A DNA stretch of 64,000 bases from DASYPQ01 sp046155895 (lineage in GTDB: Bacteria; Planctomycetota; UBA1135; GCA-002686595), in the NCBI GenBank assembly GCA_046155895.1, contig JBJXFB010000059.1, positions 1 to 64,000 on the forward strand, written 5' to 3'. A model generated the notes under the pieces. It did not search any database, had not been told where the DNA came from, and saw nothing but the letters and a program-made list of their open reading frames with translations. Position 1 is the stretch's first letter; every line of letters begins with the position of its first letter. Positions 1-8,968 of the stretch are shown here, in pieces. The position numbers and the translations under genes are program-made.

Positions 1-1
1 G

Positions 2-26
2 TGCGAAAAAACGAACCTGGTTCCGT
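2..26 (-). terminator. Terminator-like element downstream of the first glycosyltransferase
   Basis: Read on the minus strand, this lies 6 nt after the stop codon of the GT4 gene. It can fold as a 5-bp stem (ACGGA with TTCGT, one G-U pair) around a 6-nt loop, followed directly by a T-rich run. A copy identical at 23 of 25 positions lies at 63565-63589, also just after a stop codon. The stem is short, so termination strength is uncertain. Confidence 0.5.
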
Positions 27-32
27 ATTCCG

Positions 33-1700
33 TCAGCGCTTGTTCTTGAGCTTCTTCGAGAACTTGTCCCAGGTCTTTCGCACGCCGTGCATCGGCCGGA
101 AGACGAGGCCGCGGTTCTCCAGGTACCCGATGCGCTCGTGCAGGAACTGACCGGCGCCGACCGTGTGCGCCGCGAGCTGGAAGAGCATCGGTACGGTGAG
201 GGGCGACTCCTCGATGTTGGGGATCTCCCGGCGCAGGTAGCGGATGAACTCCCGCCGCACCCAGGGCTGACGCTCGAGACGCGTCACGAGCCAGTCGATC
301 TGCTCGGCCAGCATCCTGCGATGTCGCGCCTTCATCTGCGCCGCCGAGGCGCTGTCTTCGCGCTCGGGACGCCGCCGCGATTCGATCGCCTTCTCCCAGA
401 TCTTCACCATGTCGCGGACGTGGTCGGGCATTGGGCGGCCGCGCGGCGCTTCGCGGCTCATGCGGTTCAGGAGATCGGGGTCCTTCTGGAAAGCCTGGAG
501 CTGCAGCCGCATGTCCTCGACGCTGCCGCGATCGAAGAGCAGGCCGTCGACGCCGGGCCGGATCGCTTCCGCGAGACCGTCCACTTTCGAGGCCAGGACG
601 GGGATGCCCGCGCCCTGCGCCTCGAGCGCGACGAAGGGCGTGTTCTCCGGCCACACCGAGGGAACGACGAGGACGTCGAGCGAGTCGAGGACGCGCGCGA
701 GATCGCGGCGCTCGAAGCGGCCGCAGAGGCGCACGCGCGCGTCGGGCGCGGCGAGTTCGCGCAGCATCTTGCCGTGCACGACGTCCGTCCCGAGGTCGCC
801 GTGGATCGAGAGCGTCGCCTCGGGCCACTCCAAGCCGCGGAAGGCCTCGACGAGCAGCGCCGCGCCCTTGTGGGGCTGGATGCTGCCGACGAAGCCGAAG
901 CGCAGCACCTTCCCGTCGCCCTTGCGCTCGCGCCGCACGAGGTTCTCGTCGATGCCGTACCGCATCGGTTGCAGGTGCTCGGGATCGTAGCCGTGGCGCA
1001 CGTAGGTCTCGCGCAGGCACTCGGACGGCGCCAGGAGGATCTCGGGCAGGCGCAGCATCTCCCGCAGGAATGCCGGCCGGACGCTGGCCGCCTGCCATTC
1101 GAGCAGCGGTCCCTCGCGCCCGAGCGCGTCCACCCCGCCGTCTCCGAACGAGTCTGCGCCCTTCGGCGCGATCGGTGCGACGGCGGTCGGCCCGCGGACC
1201 CGCCAGGAAGTGAAGCATTCGTCGCAGCGCGACACGCGTTCAGGTCCCGGGCAGACCTGGCGGTTCATGTCGTAGAGCGTGACGCGCGGACAGAGCGCCC
1301 AGAAATCGGCCAGCACCATCACTGTGGGGATCTTGCGGATCCAGGCTTCCTCGAGGAGCGACGCGCCGAGGTACATGAGGTGGTGCACGTGGACCACGTC
1401 GGGGCGGACTCGGTCGAGAAGGGCGCCGAACATCCGGCCTGCGATGGGCGCGTAGTACTCCGAGAGCGACCGGTTCGGGAAGAGCGCCGGGCTCACCTCC
1501 AGCCGGTCGACGGGAACCTCCTCGTAGGGCTCGCTCCACGAGAGCAGAGTCGGGACCTCCGACATGTGCGAGGGCGATCCCGAGAAGACGTGCACCTCGT
1601 GTCCCTGCTGGAGGAGGGCGCGGCCGACGCGCAGCGCGTACAGCTCCGTCCCCGTGACGTAGAGCGGAGGGAACTGATGGACGACGAGGACGATCCTCAA
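33..1700 (-). CDS. Glycosyltransferase family 4 with cysteine-rich insert
   Basis: Predicted retaining GT-B glycosyltransferase (GT4) that moves a sugar from a nucleotide-sugar donor, probably for a surface polysaccharide or glycolipid. The N-terminal strand RIVLVVHQFPP starts the acceptor domain. FVGSIQPHKG and the ALEAQGAGIPV stretch are typical donor-domain motifs. An insert around residues 130-160 holds four cysteines ending in CDEC, a possible zinc site that the neighbouring GT4 also has. About 110 basic, helical residues follow the catalytic part. I chose the TTG at 1700 because the protein then begins exactly like the paralogue at 1832. An ATG at 1805 would add 35 residues of unlikely composition. 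It is divergent from the next gene. Acceptor and sugar are unknown. Confidence 0.85.
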   Translation of the reverse strand: MRIVLVVHQFPPLYVTGTELYALRVGRALLQQGHEVHVFSGSPSHMSEVPTLLSWSEPYEEVPVDRLEVSPALFPNRSLSEYYAPIAGRMFGALLDRVRPDVVHVHHLMYLGASLLEEAWIRKIPTVMVLADFWALCPRVTLYDMNRQVCPGPERVSRCDECFTSWRVRGPTAVAPIAPKGADSFGDGGVDALGREGPLLEWQAASVRPAFLREMLRLPEILLAPSECLRETYVRHGYDPEHLQPMRYGIDENLVRRERKGDGKVLRFGFVGSIQPHKGAALLVEAFRGLEWPEATLSIHGDLGTDVVHGKMLRELAAPDARVRLCGRFERRDLARVLDSLDVLVVPSVWPENTPFVALEAQGAGIPVLASKVDGLAEAIRPGVDGLLFDRGSVEDMRLQLQAFQKDPDLLNRMSREAPRGRPMPDHVRDMVKIWEKAIESRRRPEREDSASAAQMKARHRRMLAEQIDWLVTRLERQPWVRREFIRYLRREIPNIEESPLTVPMLFQLAAHTVGAGQFLHERIGYLENRGLVFRPMHGVRKTWDKFSKKLKNKR

Positions 1701-1831
1701 GGGCTGGCGACCGATCGAGCGAGTTTCGACGCGGGGAGACGCCGAGAGGACATCGGGTACACCATGGGGGCTCGATGCTAAGCTCGCGAACGCCGATCGC
1801 AACATCCCGCGAAGACGCCGCGGAAAGCCCC

Positions 1832-3103
1832 ATGGAAGTCCTGATCGTCAGCCACTACTTCGCCCCCTGGGGGATCGGCGGGACCGAGGACTACGCCCGG
1901 GGCTTGGCCCGCTTCCTGTTGCGCCACGGCCACGGGGTCCACGTGTTCCACGGCATCATCGGGCAGCCCCACGAGGAGCACGAGATCGTGGAGCACGTGG
2001 TCGACGGGATCCCGTGCACCGGCGTCGAGGTCGATCTGCGGGAGATCGACGATTTCTCCCGCACGTGGCGGCAGGAGGAAGTCGACACGATCTTCGAGCG
2101 TCTGCTGGATGAGAAGAAGCCCCACCTCGTCCACGTCAACCACCTCACCCGCCTCTCCCTCGGCATGCTCGAGGTGCTGAAACGGCGCCGGATCCCGGTG
2201 ATCCTCACCCTGCACGACTACTGGATGCAGTGCGCCAGGGGCGTGCGGCTGCGGCCGGACGGGTACGTCTGCCGCGAAGTCGACCTGGCGCGCTGCGCGG
2301 AGTGCATGGGGGGCGACATCGACTACCTGGACGGCCGGAAGAAGGGCCTGCGGCGTCTGGCCCTCCTCGGCCGCCGGGGAACGGAGGCGCGCCACGCGGA
2401 GGTGATCGAGCAGCGCCGCGACGAGATGACGCGCGCCCTCGAAGGGGTCGACCTCCTCGTCTCCGTCGGCCCGTATCTGGCGCGGGCCTTCAAGGACTTC
2501 GGCGTCCGCCGCGAGATCCGGGTCGAGCCCGGTGGCGTCGATCCGGCCATGGCCGGCGACTACCGCGAAACGAAGTCCGACGTGCTGCGCTTCGGTTTCG
2601 TCGGGCGCCTCGTGCCGCAGAAGGGGGTCGAGACGCTGATCGAGGCGTACCGTGAGCTCGACCGCCGCGCGGAGCTCGTGATCCACGGCTACGGCGAGGA
2701 GGAATACGTCCGCTCGCTGAAGGACAGGGCCGGATCGGCGCCGATCCGCTTCACCGGGCGCTTCCAGCCCGGCGACGTCGGCCGCCTGGCGTCGGGCTTC
2801 GACGTCCAGGTGATGCCCTCGGTCGGCCTCGAAGGCTCGCCGCTCCTCGTGCAGACCGCCCGGCTCTTCCGCAAGACCTTGATCGCCTCGGACGCCGGCG
2901 GCCTCGGCGAGAACGTGCGCGACGGAATCGACGCGCTGGTGTTCCCCTCCGGAGACGCGGCCGCGCTGCGCCGGTGCATGCAGAGGCTGGTCGACGAGCC
3001 CGGACTGGCCGACCGGCTGCGCAACGCGATGCCGCCCGCGCGCACCGAGGAGGAGCACTACACGACGGTGCTCGGCCTCTACCAGAGCCTCCTCGCGCGA
3101 TGA
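1832..3103 (+). CDS. Glycosyltransferase family 4
   Basis: A 423-residue GT4 (GT-B fold) enzyme, paralogous to the divergent gene at 33-1700. It opens with MEVLIVSHYFAPWGIGGTED, where the GGTE turn is typical of the family. The donor domain carries FGFVGRLVPQKG and an SPLLVQTARL segment in place of the usual EALA-x-G-x-P motif, so the canonical distal Glu looks changed. A C-x(n)-C-x(n)-C-x2-C insert near residues 130-160 (ending CAEC) matches the one in the paralogue. The ATG at 1832 was preferred to the ATG at 1775, which adds 19 residues before the first beta strand. The stop overlaps the start of the GT2 gene (ATGA), so the two are translationally coupled. Probably acts on the cytoplasmic face of the membrane. 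Confidence 0.88.
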   Translation: MEVLIVSHYFAPWGIGGTEDYARGLARFLLRHGHGVHVFHGIIGQPHEEHEIVEHVVDGIPCTGVEVDLREIDDFSRTWRQEEVDTIFERLLDEKKPHLVHVNHLTRLSLGMLEVLKRRRIPVILTLHDYWMQCARGVRLRPDGYVCREVDLARCAECMGGDIDYLDGRKKGLRRLALLGRRGTEARHAEVIEQRRDEMTRALEGVDLLVSVGPYLARAFKDFGVRREIRVEPGGVDPAMAGDYRETKSDVLRFGFVGRLVPQKGVETLIEAYRELDRRAELVIHGYGEEEYVRSLKDRAGSAPIRFTGRFQPGDVGRLASGFDVQVMPSVGLEGSPLLVQTARLFRKTLIASDAGGLGENVRDGIDALVFPSGDAAALRRCMQRLVDEPGLADRLRNAMPPARTEEEHYTTVLGLYQSLLAR

Positions 3104-4035
3104 GGGTGTCGATCGTCCTCCCGGTCCGGAACGCCGGACCGGAGTTCGAAGGGGTGCTGGCGGGGATCGGCGCCCAGCGCCACGACCTCGGGGAGGTCGA
3201 GGTGCTCGCCGTAGATTCCGGCTCGACCGACGGGACGCTGGAGCGCCTCGGCCGCTTCGGCGCGAAGGTCGTGAAGATCGCGCCGGAGACCTTCGACCAC
3301 GGAGGGACGCGCGATCTCGCGATCGAGCAGGCTCGCGGCGAGATCGCCGTGCTCCTCGTGCAGGACGCAACGCCCGGGGACGAGCATTGGCTGGCGAACC
3401 TCGTGGCCGAGTTCGAGGATCCGGCCGTCGCCGGAGCCTGGTGCCGCCAGATCGCGCGCCCTGACGCGCCCTCCGTCACGGCCCTGCGTCTCGCGGAGAG
3501 CCTGCACGGCTCGGGAGAACGGCGCCTCTCGCGACTCCCCCCCGGCCGGACGCTGTCGGATCTCGATCCCTTCCAGCGTCTCGCCCTGTGCTCCTTCGAC
3601 AACGTGTGCAGCGCCGTGCGCAGGAGCGTGTGGCGGTCGATCCGATTCGGCCCCTGCGCCTTCGCCGAGGACATGATCTGGGGCAAGACCGCGATCGAGG
3701 TCGGGCACGCGATCTCGTACACGCCGCGCGCCTTCGTCGTGCACTCGCACGATCGCTCGGTCGCGTACGAGTACCGCCGGACCTACCTCGCGCACCACGC
3801 GCTCCACCGGCTGTTCGGCGTGCGCACGGTCCCGGATCTCGGGACTGCCTGGCGCTCCCTCCAGACCTCGGGCCCGTGGATGCGCCACGCCTGGACCCAC
3901 GATCGGCCGTTCGCGCGCCGGTTGCACCACACGCTGCGCGTCCCCGTGGAGCGCTTCGTCACGGCGATCGCGCAGCTCCGCGGAGCGCGCGACGCGTCGG
4001 AGGGCAGACCGCCGCGCAGGATGCGCGGGGTGTAG
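3100..4035 (+). CDS. Glycosyltransferase family 2 (rhamnosyltransferase-like)
   Basis: A 311-residue GT-A fold inverting glycosyltransferase. The N-terminus VSIVLPVRN and the VDSGSTDGT motif around residues 35-45 form the nucleotide-binding part. FDHGGTRDLA and LLVQDATP resemble rhamnosyltransferase-type GT2 proteins, with the second marking the usual DxD region. The C-terminal third (HSHDRSVAYEYRR and following) is typical of the acceptor-side helices of this subgroup. The ATG at 3100 overlaps the preceding GT4 stop by 4 bp, which fixes the start and indicates an operon for surface glycan assembly. No membrane segment is evident. The exact sugar cannot be inferred. Confidence 0.88.
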   Translation: MRVSIVLPVRNAGPEFEGVLAGIGAQRHDLGEVEVLAVDSGSTDGTLERLGRFGAKVVKIAPETFDHGGTRDLAIEQARGEIAVLLVQDATPGDEHWLANLVAEFEDPAVAGAWCRQIARPDAPSVTALRLAESLHGSGERRLSRLPPGRTLSDLDPFQRLALCSFDNVCSAVRRSVWRSIRFGPCAFAEDMIWGKTAIEVGHAISYTPRAFVVHSHDRSVAYEYRRTYLAHHALHRLFGVRTVPDLGTAWRSLQTSGPWMRHAWTHDRPFARRLHHTLRVPVERFVTAIAQLRGARDASEGRPPRRMRGV

Positions 4036-4044
4036 GATCGCGTC

Positions 4045-4965
4045 GTGACTGCGCACGGCTTCACCCACGTGGCCTTCCCCGACCACGAGCTCCTCGACTG
4101 CGGGGGCGGGGAGAAGCTAGAGCGCTTCGGCGACGTCGTGGTGAGGCGCCCCGATCCCCAGGCGCTCTGGCCGCGCGCGCTCGCGGAGGACGAGTGGGCC
4201 CGGCGCGCGGGCCTGACCTTCGTCCCCGACGCCGAGAGCGGTGGCCGCGGAGGCCGCTGGTCGACGCGCGAAGGGGCGTTTCGCGGCCCCGCGACTCCCT
4301 CGTGGAGCGTCCGCTTCGCCCGTGCGACCCTCATCGCGCGTCCGACGGCTTTCAAGCACGTCGGGATCTTCCCGGAGCAGTCGACGAACTGGAGCTTCGT
4401 CGCGCGCGCCGCGCGCGGCCTCGGCGCCGAGACGCCCCGCCTCCTCAACCTGTTCGGCTACACGGGCGCCGCGAGCGTCCTGGCCGTCCAGAACGGCTAC
4501 GAGGTCACCCACGTCGACGCGTCCAAGACCTCGATCGCCTGGGCGCGCGAGAACCTCGCCGCTTCGGAGCTTCCCGAGAGCTCGATGCGGGTCGTCCTCG
4601 ACGACGCCTTGGCGTTCACCCGGCGCGAGGCGCGCCGGAGCGCGCGCTACCACGCCGTCCTGCTCGATCCTCCGCACTACGGCCGCGGGCCGAAGGGGGA
4701 GAAGTGGCAGTTCGAGGACTCGATCGCGGCGCTGGTCGCGGCGGTCCGAGAGCTCGTGGCCGAACGCGCGCTCGTCATCCTCTCCTCGTACGCGATCGGG
4801 TGCTCGCCGCTCACGCTGCAGAACCTGGTCGCCGATCTCGGTGCGGGCGAACTCGAGTCCGGGGAGCTCGCGCTGCCGGAGAGGGCTCCGCGGGGCCGCC
4901 TCCTGCCGGCCGGTTTCTGCGCCCGCTGGTCGCGCGGAGTCGAGCTCGCCGCCGACGCGAGTTGA
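4045..4965 (+). CDS. Class I SAM-dependent methyltransferase (RlmI/PF10672-like)
   Basis: A 306-residue Rossmann-fold methyltransferase. NLFGYTGAASV is the SAM-binding motif I, VTHVDASKTSIAWARENL is the following acidic loop, and VLLDPPHYGRGPKGEKW is the DPPxY-type motif IV seen in the RlmI/RlmK-like rRNA cytosine methyltransferase group. It lacks the N-terminal PUA domain of true RlmI, which this window encodes separately at 57478. The substrate is probably RNA but is not certain. It starts with GTG, preceded by TAGGAT 6 nt upstream, although that TAG is also the stop of the GT2 gene. Eight bases separate it from the pseudouridine synthase gene downstream, so the two are probably co-transcribed. 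Confidence 0.8.
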   Translation: MTAHGFTHVAFPDHELLDCGGGEKLERFGDVVVRRPDPQALWPRALAEDEWARRAGLTFVPDAESGGRGGRWSTREGAFRGPATPSWSVRFARATLIARPTAFKHVGIFPEQSTNWSFVARAARGLGAETPRLLNLFGYTGAASVLAVQNGYEVTHVDASKTSIAWARENLAASELPESSMRVVLDDALAFTRREARRSARYHAVLLDPPHYGRGPKGEKWQFEDSIAALVAAVRELVAERALVILSSYAIGCSPLTLQNLVADLGAGELESGELALPERAPRGRLLPAGFCARWSRGVELAADAS

Positions 4966-4973
4966 CGAGCCCC

Positions 4974-5672
4974 ATGCACGGATCCCGGCCGGACGCAGGG
5001 CTGCGAGTGCTGCACTGCGACAACCACGTCCTCGGCGTCGTGAAGCCCGCGGGAATCCCCACGGTGCCCGACTCGAGCGGCGACGAGAGCCTTCTCGATC
5101 TGGCGAAGGCCTGGGTGCGCGCGGAGTTCGAGAAGCCCGGCAACGTCTTCCTGGGCGTCGTCCACCGCCTCGACCGTCCCGTCTCCGGCGTGCTCGTTTT
5201 CGCGCGGACGAGCAAGGCCGCCGCACGCCTCTCCGTGTCGCTGCGCGAGCGCAGCGCCGAGAAGATCTACTGGGGCGTCGGCGAGGGCGAAGCGCGCGAG
5301 GACTCCGGCCTCCTCGAGCAGTGGCTCGAGAAGGACCCGGCGAGGAACCGCGTCCACGCCTTCCGGGAGGCTCGCGCGACCGCGAAACGCGCCCTCACCC
5401 GCTGGCGGGTGCTCGCGAGGCGTCCCGGGAGAACTCTCTACGAGTTCGTCCCCGAGACCGGTCGTCCTCATCAGCTCCGCGTTTGCGCCGCGAGTCTGGG
5501 CACGCCGCTCCTCGGGGACCTCAAGTACGGTGCGCGGGAGGCGCTCCCCGACGCCAGCGTCGCCCTGCACGCCCGGGCTCTCACCATCGCCCATCCCACG
5601 CTCGGGACGCCGCTCCGCCTCCTGGCGGCGCCCCCGGCCCTCCCCGTCTGGGAGATCACGGCTTCCTCATGA
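4974..5672 (+). CDS. RluA-family RNA pseudouridine synthase
   Basis: A 232-residue pseudouridine synthase that isomerises uridine in rRNA or tRNA. The catalytic motif is VVHRLDRPVSGVLVFA near residues 60-75, with the Asp in HRLD as nucleophile. ETGRPHQLRV is motif III, and GDLKYGA follows as expected. There is no N-terminal S4 domain, so this is a compact RluA-type enzyme like RluA/RluC minus S4. The ATG at 4974 is the first start after the methyltransferase stop, giving a gap of 8 bp. Which rRNA or tRNA position it modifies cannot be told from sequence. Confidence 0.88.
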   Translation: MHGSRPDAGLRVLHCDNHVLGVVKPAGIPTVPDSSGDESLLDLAKAWVRAEFEKPGNVFLGVVHRLDRPVSGVLVFARTSKAAARLSVSLRERSAEKIYWGVGEGEAREDSGLLEQWLEKDPARNRVHAFREARATAKRALTRWRVLARRPGRTLYEFVPETGRPHQLRVCAASLGTPLLGDLKYGAREALPDASVALHARALTIAHPTLGTPLRLLAAPPALPVWEITASS

Positions 5673-5770
5673 CAGGTCGTTGAGAATCCCGCTTCGCTTT
5701 CGGGCGGGTCCCGGCCTGAACAGAGGGGCGACATCCCTCGCCCCGCGAATCCCAGAAAAGGAGCCAAGCC

Positions 5771-6364
5771 ATGCGACCCCTCCCCCGAATCCTGCTGTCG
5801 TCGGCTGCCTGCGCGCTGATCCTCGCACCGGGCCTGCTCGCCCATCGCCACACCAAGCAATCCGGCGCCCCCGTCCAGTCCGGCGCCTCCTCCACCCTCG
5901 GCGACTCCGGCTTCGGCGCGGGGATGTGGATCCCGGCGACGAACGAGCTCGGCTTCTTGAGCGCGCGGCTCTACGACGGCGATGCGAACCTGCGCTACTC
6001 GTTGCGCGCGAACCTGGTGCCCGGTGGCCCCTCGCTGCCGGGGATGAATCAACAGGGAGGATTCCTCGGCGTTCTGCTCGCGGTCGACGCCAAGGGCGGG
6101 AAGTCGGTGGTCGCCCAGGTCTCCGGCAAGTGGGTCCGCTACCCCAACGGCTGGGCCGAGTTCGACGTCGAGGTCCTCGTCCCGAGCGGGGACAAGAACC
6201 AGCCTCTCGCCTCCATCGGCGTGATCCAGGGCTCGATGCTCCCTCCCGGACTCGTCCCGGCTCCGGATTCGGGCGCCGACACCGTGGCCGGCGAGAAGGA
6301 CGAGGCCCCGGCCTCCGGTGAAGTCGTCCTGATGTGGAGCATTCCCGCGGCAGGAGTGCCCTAG
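5771..6364 (+). CDS. Secreted hypothetical protein
   Basis: A 197-residue protein with a clear Sec signal peptide (MRPLPRILLSSAACALILAP, then a small-residue region ending near LLAHR). The mature part is rich in Gly, Ala and Ser with alternating hydrophobic residues that suggest beta structure, and has no cysteines. I do not recognise the family. The start is well supported by AAAGGAG about 7 nt upstream. It stands alone: 98 bp separate it from the pseudouridine synthase gene, and a strong terminator follows at 6441-6480. Periplasmic or surface location is inferred from the signal peptide only. Confidence 0.75.
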   Translation: MRPLPRILLSSAACALILAPGLLAHRHTKQSGAPVQSGASSTLGDSGFGAGMWIPATNELGFLSARLYDGDANLRYSLRANLVPGGPSLPGMNQQGGFLGVLLAVDAKGGKSVVAQVSGKWVRYPNGWAEFDVEVLVPSGDKNQPLASIGVIQGSMLPPGLVPAPDSGADTVAGEKDEAPASGEVVLMWSIPAAGVP

Positions 6365-6440
6365 TCATCGAAGATGCGGAGACCTTGCCTCGGCCCGGGG
6401 AACTGAGGCCCCGGGCGGAGGGGACCGAGGAGGAGAGAGT

Positions 6441-6480
6441 GGAGCCGGCCGGACGCGAGTCCGACCGGCTCCGCCTGTTT
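6441..6480 (+). terminator. Strong intrinsic terminator
   Basis: An 8-bp GC-rich stem (GGAGCCGG with CCGGCTCC), one mismatch, a further 5-bp stem (CGGAC/GTCCG) and a GCGA tetraloop, followed by CGCCTGTTT. It lies between the convergent secreted-protein and metallopeptidase genes and probably ends the plus-strand transcript. Confidence 0.8.
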
Positions 6481-6486
6481 CGAAGC

Positions 6487-8190
6487 TCAATCGAAGAGGA
6501 TCTTGCGTTCGACGAGCAGGTCCTCGAGGCCGACGATCTCGATGCCGTTCGGCCGCGACTTGCAGGCGACCTCGAACCTGTTGTCTCCGGGCACGAGCTC
6601 GAAGCGCTGCGACTTCGCCTCGCTCGCCTCCTTCCAGGTCACGTCGAGCGGCACGTGGAAGCCTGTCTTGGAGCTGCCCTGGTTCTTCAGCTGGATGACG
6701 AGGCCCTTGGGTTTCCTGGTCACGGTGCCCGACAGGACCGGATAGCCCTCGCCGCGCACCCATTCGTCGAAGAAGGTCTTCCAGTTCTTCCCCGTGTTCG
6801 CCTCGAGGATCGCCCGGAAGTCCTCGGTGTCGGCGTTCCGGTACCGGAAGGCCGCGTAGAAGTCGCGCAGCGTCTTCCACCAAGCCTCCTCGTCGTCGAC
6901 GTAGCCGCGCAGCGTATGCAGGACCCAGGCGCCCTTGGCGTAGAGCACGCCGGCGTAGGCCTCGCCCGAGTCCAGGTTCTCGCCGCGGTAGAGCCGGGAG
7001 TCCTTGCCGATCTGCCCGCGCAGGCTCTCCAAGTGCTCTTGCGCGACGTCGTAGCCCTCGAGCTCTTCCAGGTACACGGCTTCGGCGTAGGTCGCGAACC
7101 CTTCGTGGATCCAGAAGTCACCCCAGGTCTTCGCGGACACGGCGTTGCCCCACCACTCGTGCGCGGTCTCGTGCACGAGGATGTAGTCGAACCTCGCGTT
7201 CTGGAACGAGTGGGGATCGACCTCGTTGTTCGCCTTGCACCAGGCCGGGAAGCTCGAGCCGTACGCGATGCAGGTCGAGTGCTCCATGCCGAAGAAGCTC
7301 GTCTCGACGAGCCCGAACTTGGATTTCGGGAAGGGGAACGGTCCGAAGGCCTTCGTGAAGATCTCGAGCATCCTCGGGACGTCCTGGAACTGGAGCTTCG
7401 CCTTCTCCGCGCTCTCGGGCAGGACCCAGTACGAGTAGGGGAGCTTCTCGTCCGAGCCCTCGATCGCGAGCTCGTCGTCGACCTGGACGTAGGGCGCGGC
7501 CGCGATCGCGATCGCGTAGGTCTCGCACGGGTACTCGTGGACCCAGTGGAAGGTTTCCGTGCCCTCGGCGGACTTCACGCGGCCCGTCAGTCGCCCGTTC
7601 GAGACCCCCGTGAGCCCGTCGGGCACCGTCAGGTTCACGAAGATGCGCTCAGGCTTGTCCTCGGGATGGAAGTAGGAGTCCTTGCAGGGCCACCACGCCG
7701 ACGAGCCGGTGCCCTGCGAGGAGGTCGAGATCCAGGGCTTGCCCTCGGCGGTCTTCTTCCAGTGGAAGCCGTCGAAGGAGTTCTCCGCGACGGGCTTGCC
7801 GGAGTAGGCGACGGCGAGGCGAAAGACGTCGCCGCGCTTCTTCCCGTCCTCGAGGAGGACCGAGAGCGCCGCGGCCTTGTGCTCGAACGCGAGGGGCTTC
7901 CCGACCAGGGGAGCTTGCGGATCGACGGCGTCCGCGAGCTCCGTGACCGACTGGACCACGAACGGGGGTTTCAGGTCGAGCACGAGGCGCGAGAGCGCGG
8001 GGCCGACGACCTTCGCTTCGATCGCGACCGTCCCGGTGAGCGTGCGCGTGCGCGGATCGACGGCGAGATCGAGGCGGTAGGTCTCGACGTCGTACAGCGT
8101 GCGGAGATCCTCGGCCGAGGCGGTTTGCGGAAGCGGAGAAGCGGTGAGGAAAAGGAAGAGGGCCGCATGCGTGAGCATGCGGCCCATCAT
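6487..8190 (-). CDS. M1-family zinc aminopeptidase (secreted)
   Basis: A 567-residue gluzincin metallopeptidase of the M1 (aminopeptidase N/LTA4 hydrolase) family. The zinc site is HETAHEWWGN near residue 340, with the third ligand Glu in WIHEGFATYAE 18 residues on. The substrate-binding GxMEN motif appears as GMEHST, a variant found in a bacterial subgroup. The N-terminal beta-saddle domain occupies about residues 25-200. A signal peptide (LTHAALFLFLTASPLPQTASA) sends it to the periplasm. It is shorter than E. coli PepN because it lacks the large helical C-terminal domain. I chose ATG 8190; a TTG at 8199 is also in frame. It probably trims peptides outside the cytoplasm. Confidence 0.9.
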   Translation of the reverse strand: MMGRMLTHAALFLFLTASPLPQTASAEDLRTLYDVETYRLDLAVDPRTRTLTGTVAIEAKVVGPALSRLVLDLKPPFVVQSVTELADAVDPQAPLVGKPLAFEHKAAALSVLLEDGKKRGDVFRLAVAYSGKPVAENSFDGFHWKKTAEGKPWISTSSQGTGSSAWWPCKDSYFHPEDKPERIFVNLTVPDGLTGVSNGRLTGRVKSAEGTETFHWVHEYPCETYAIAIAAAPYVQVDDELAIEGSDEKLPYSYWVLPESAEKAKLQFQDVPRMLEIFTKAFGPFPFPKSKFGLVETSFFGMEHSTCIAYGSSFPAWCKANNEVDPHSFQNARFDYILVHETAHEWWGNAVSAKTWGDFWIHEGFATYAEAVYLEELEGYDVAQEHLESLRGQIGKDSRLYRGENLDSGEAYAGVLYAKGAWVLHTLRGYVDDEEAWWKTLRDFYAAFRYRNADTEDFRAILEANTGKNWKTFFDEWVRGEGYPVLSGTVTRKPKGLVIQLKNQGSSKTGFHVPLDVTWKEASEAKSQRFELVPGDNRFEVACKSRPNGIEIVGLEDLLVERKILFD

Positions 8191-8224
8191 CGCATCCAAC
8201 CCACTGGATGCGAGAGACGTCCGA

Positions 8225-8806
8225 TCAGCGTCCGAGCTTGCTCTCGAGCCTCCGCACGGTCGCCGGACGCGTCAGTAGGAAGGAAGTGATCTGGGTCAAA
8301 CGCGTCTCGTCGAGAGTCCTACCGCGCGAAGTCGCGGCGTCGTCGAGCTTCTTGCGTTGCTCCGGTGTAAGAGTCGCGAGGACGCGGCCCGCGTGAGGCG
8401 CGAGCTTCGCGAGCGTCTTCGCGCGGAGCTCCCGGGTGCGCTGCTTCATCTCCTCGCGGGCGGCGGCGCGGTCACCACCGTGCTGGGCGAGGATTTCGGT
8501 GCGGATCCGAGCCGCTTCGGCGCGCGCCTCTCGAGCGATCGGCTCGGCCGCGCGGGCCGCCTCCAGGGCGACGGCCCGCTGGGAATCGGTCGCCTGGAGC
8601 GATTCGAGCAGGCGCTGGACGCCCTCCCGTGCCTGCTCGCGATGGCGCATCGCGCGGGCGAGTCGCGGATGGCGCGCCATCGCTGGGCGGAACTGAGGCG
8701 CCTGCCGAGCGTGCGCGCGTCCGTCGCCGGCCGGGCCTGCCGCGACCACGCCACCGAGCGAAAGGGCCAAGATTCCGATTCCGATCCACCTGGGCGTGCG
8801 ATTCAT
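8225..8806 (-). CDS. Periplasmic helical protein, Spy/CpxP-like (LTxxQ)
   Basis: A 193-residue protein with an N-terminal signal peptide (WIGIGILALSLGGVVAAGPA). The mature part is almost wholly alpha-helical, rich in Arg, Ala and Glu, and contains TLTPEQRKKLDD, which fits the LTxxQ repeat of the Spy/CpxP/heavy-metal-resistance family. Known members are ATP-independent periplasmic chaperones or stress sensors; that role here is inference from composition and one motif. AGGAGA lies 6 nt before the ATG, fixing the start. It precedes the M1 peptidase in the same direction with a 34-bp gap, so they may share a transcript. Confidence 0.6.
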   Translation of the reverse strand: MNRTPRWIGIGILALSLGGVVAAGPAGDGRAHARQAPQFRPAMARHPRLARAMRHREQAREGVQRLLESLQATDSQRAVALEAARAAEPIAREARAEAARIRTEILAQHGGDRAAAREEMKQRTRELRAKTLAKLAPHAGRVLATLTPEQRKKLDDAATSRGRTLDETRLTQITSFLLTRPATVRRLESKLGR

Positions 8807-8968
8807 TGCGTTCTCCTGGGTCGACTCGAGAGAGAGGGTACGCCCAAGGAACCCGGATCAGGAGACGAGGTTCCGCGTCGAGCCGGAGGGTCGGTTCCTC
8901 CGCCGTGGAGGCTGTTGGCCGGGTCGGCGAAGCCCCGATAGCATCCGGATCCATCCTGGAGGCAACGG

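Noticed and set aside
8849..8876. Inverted repeat GGAACC / GGTTCC between the Spy-like and DinB genes as an operator
   Set aside because: The arms are only 6 bp with a 15-nt spacer; too weak in DNA of this composition to call.
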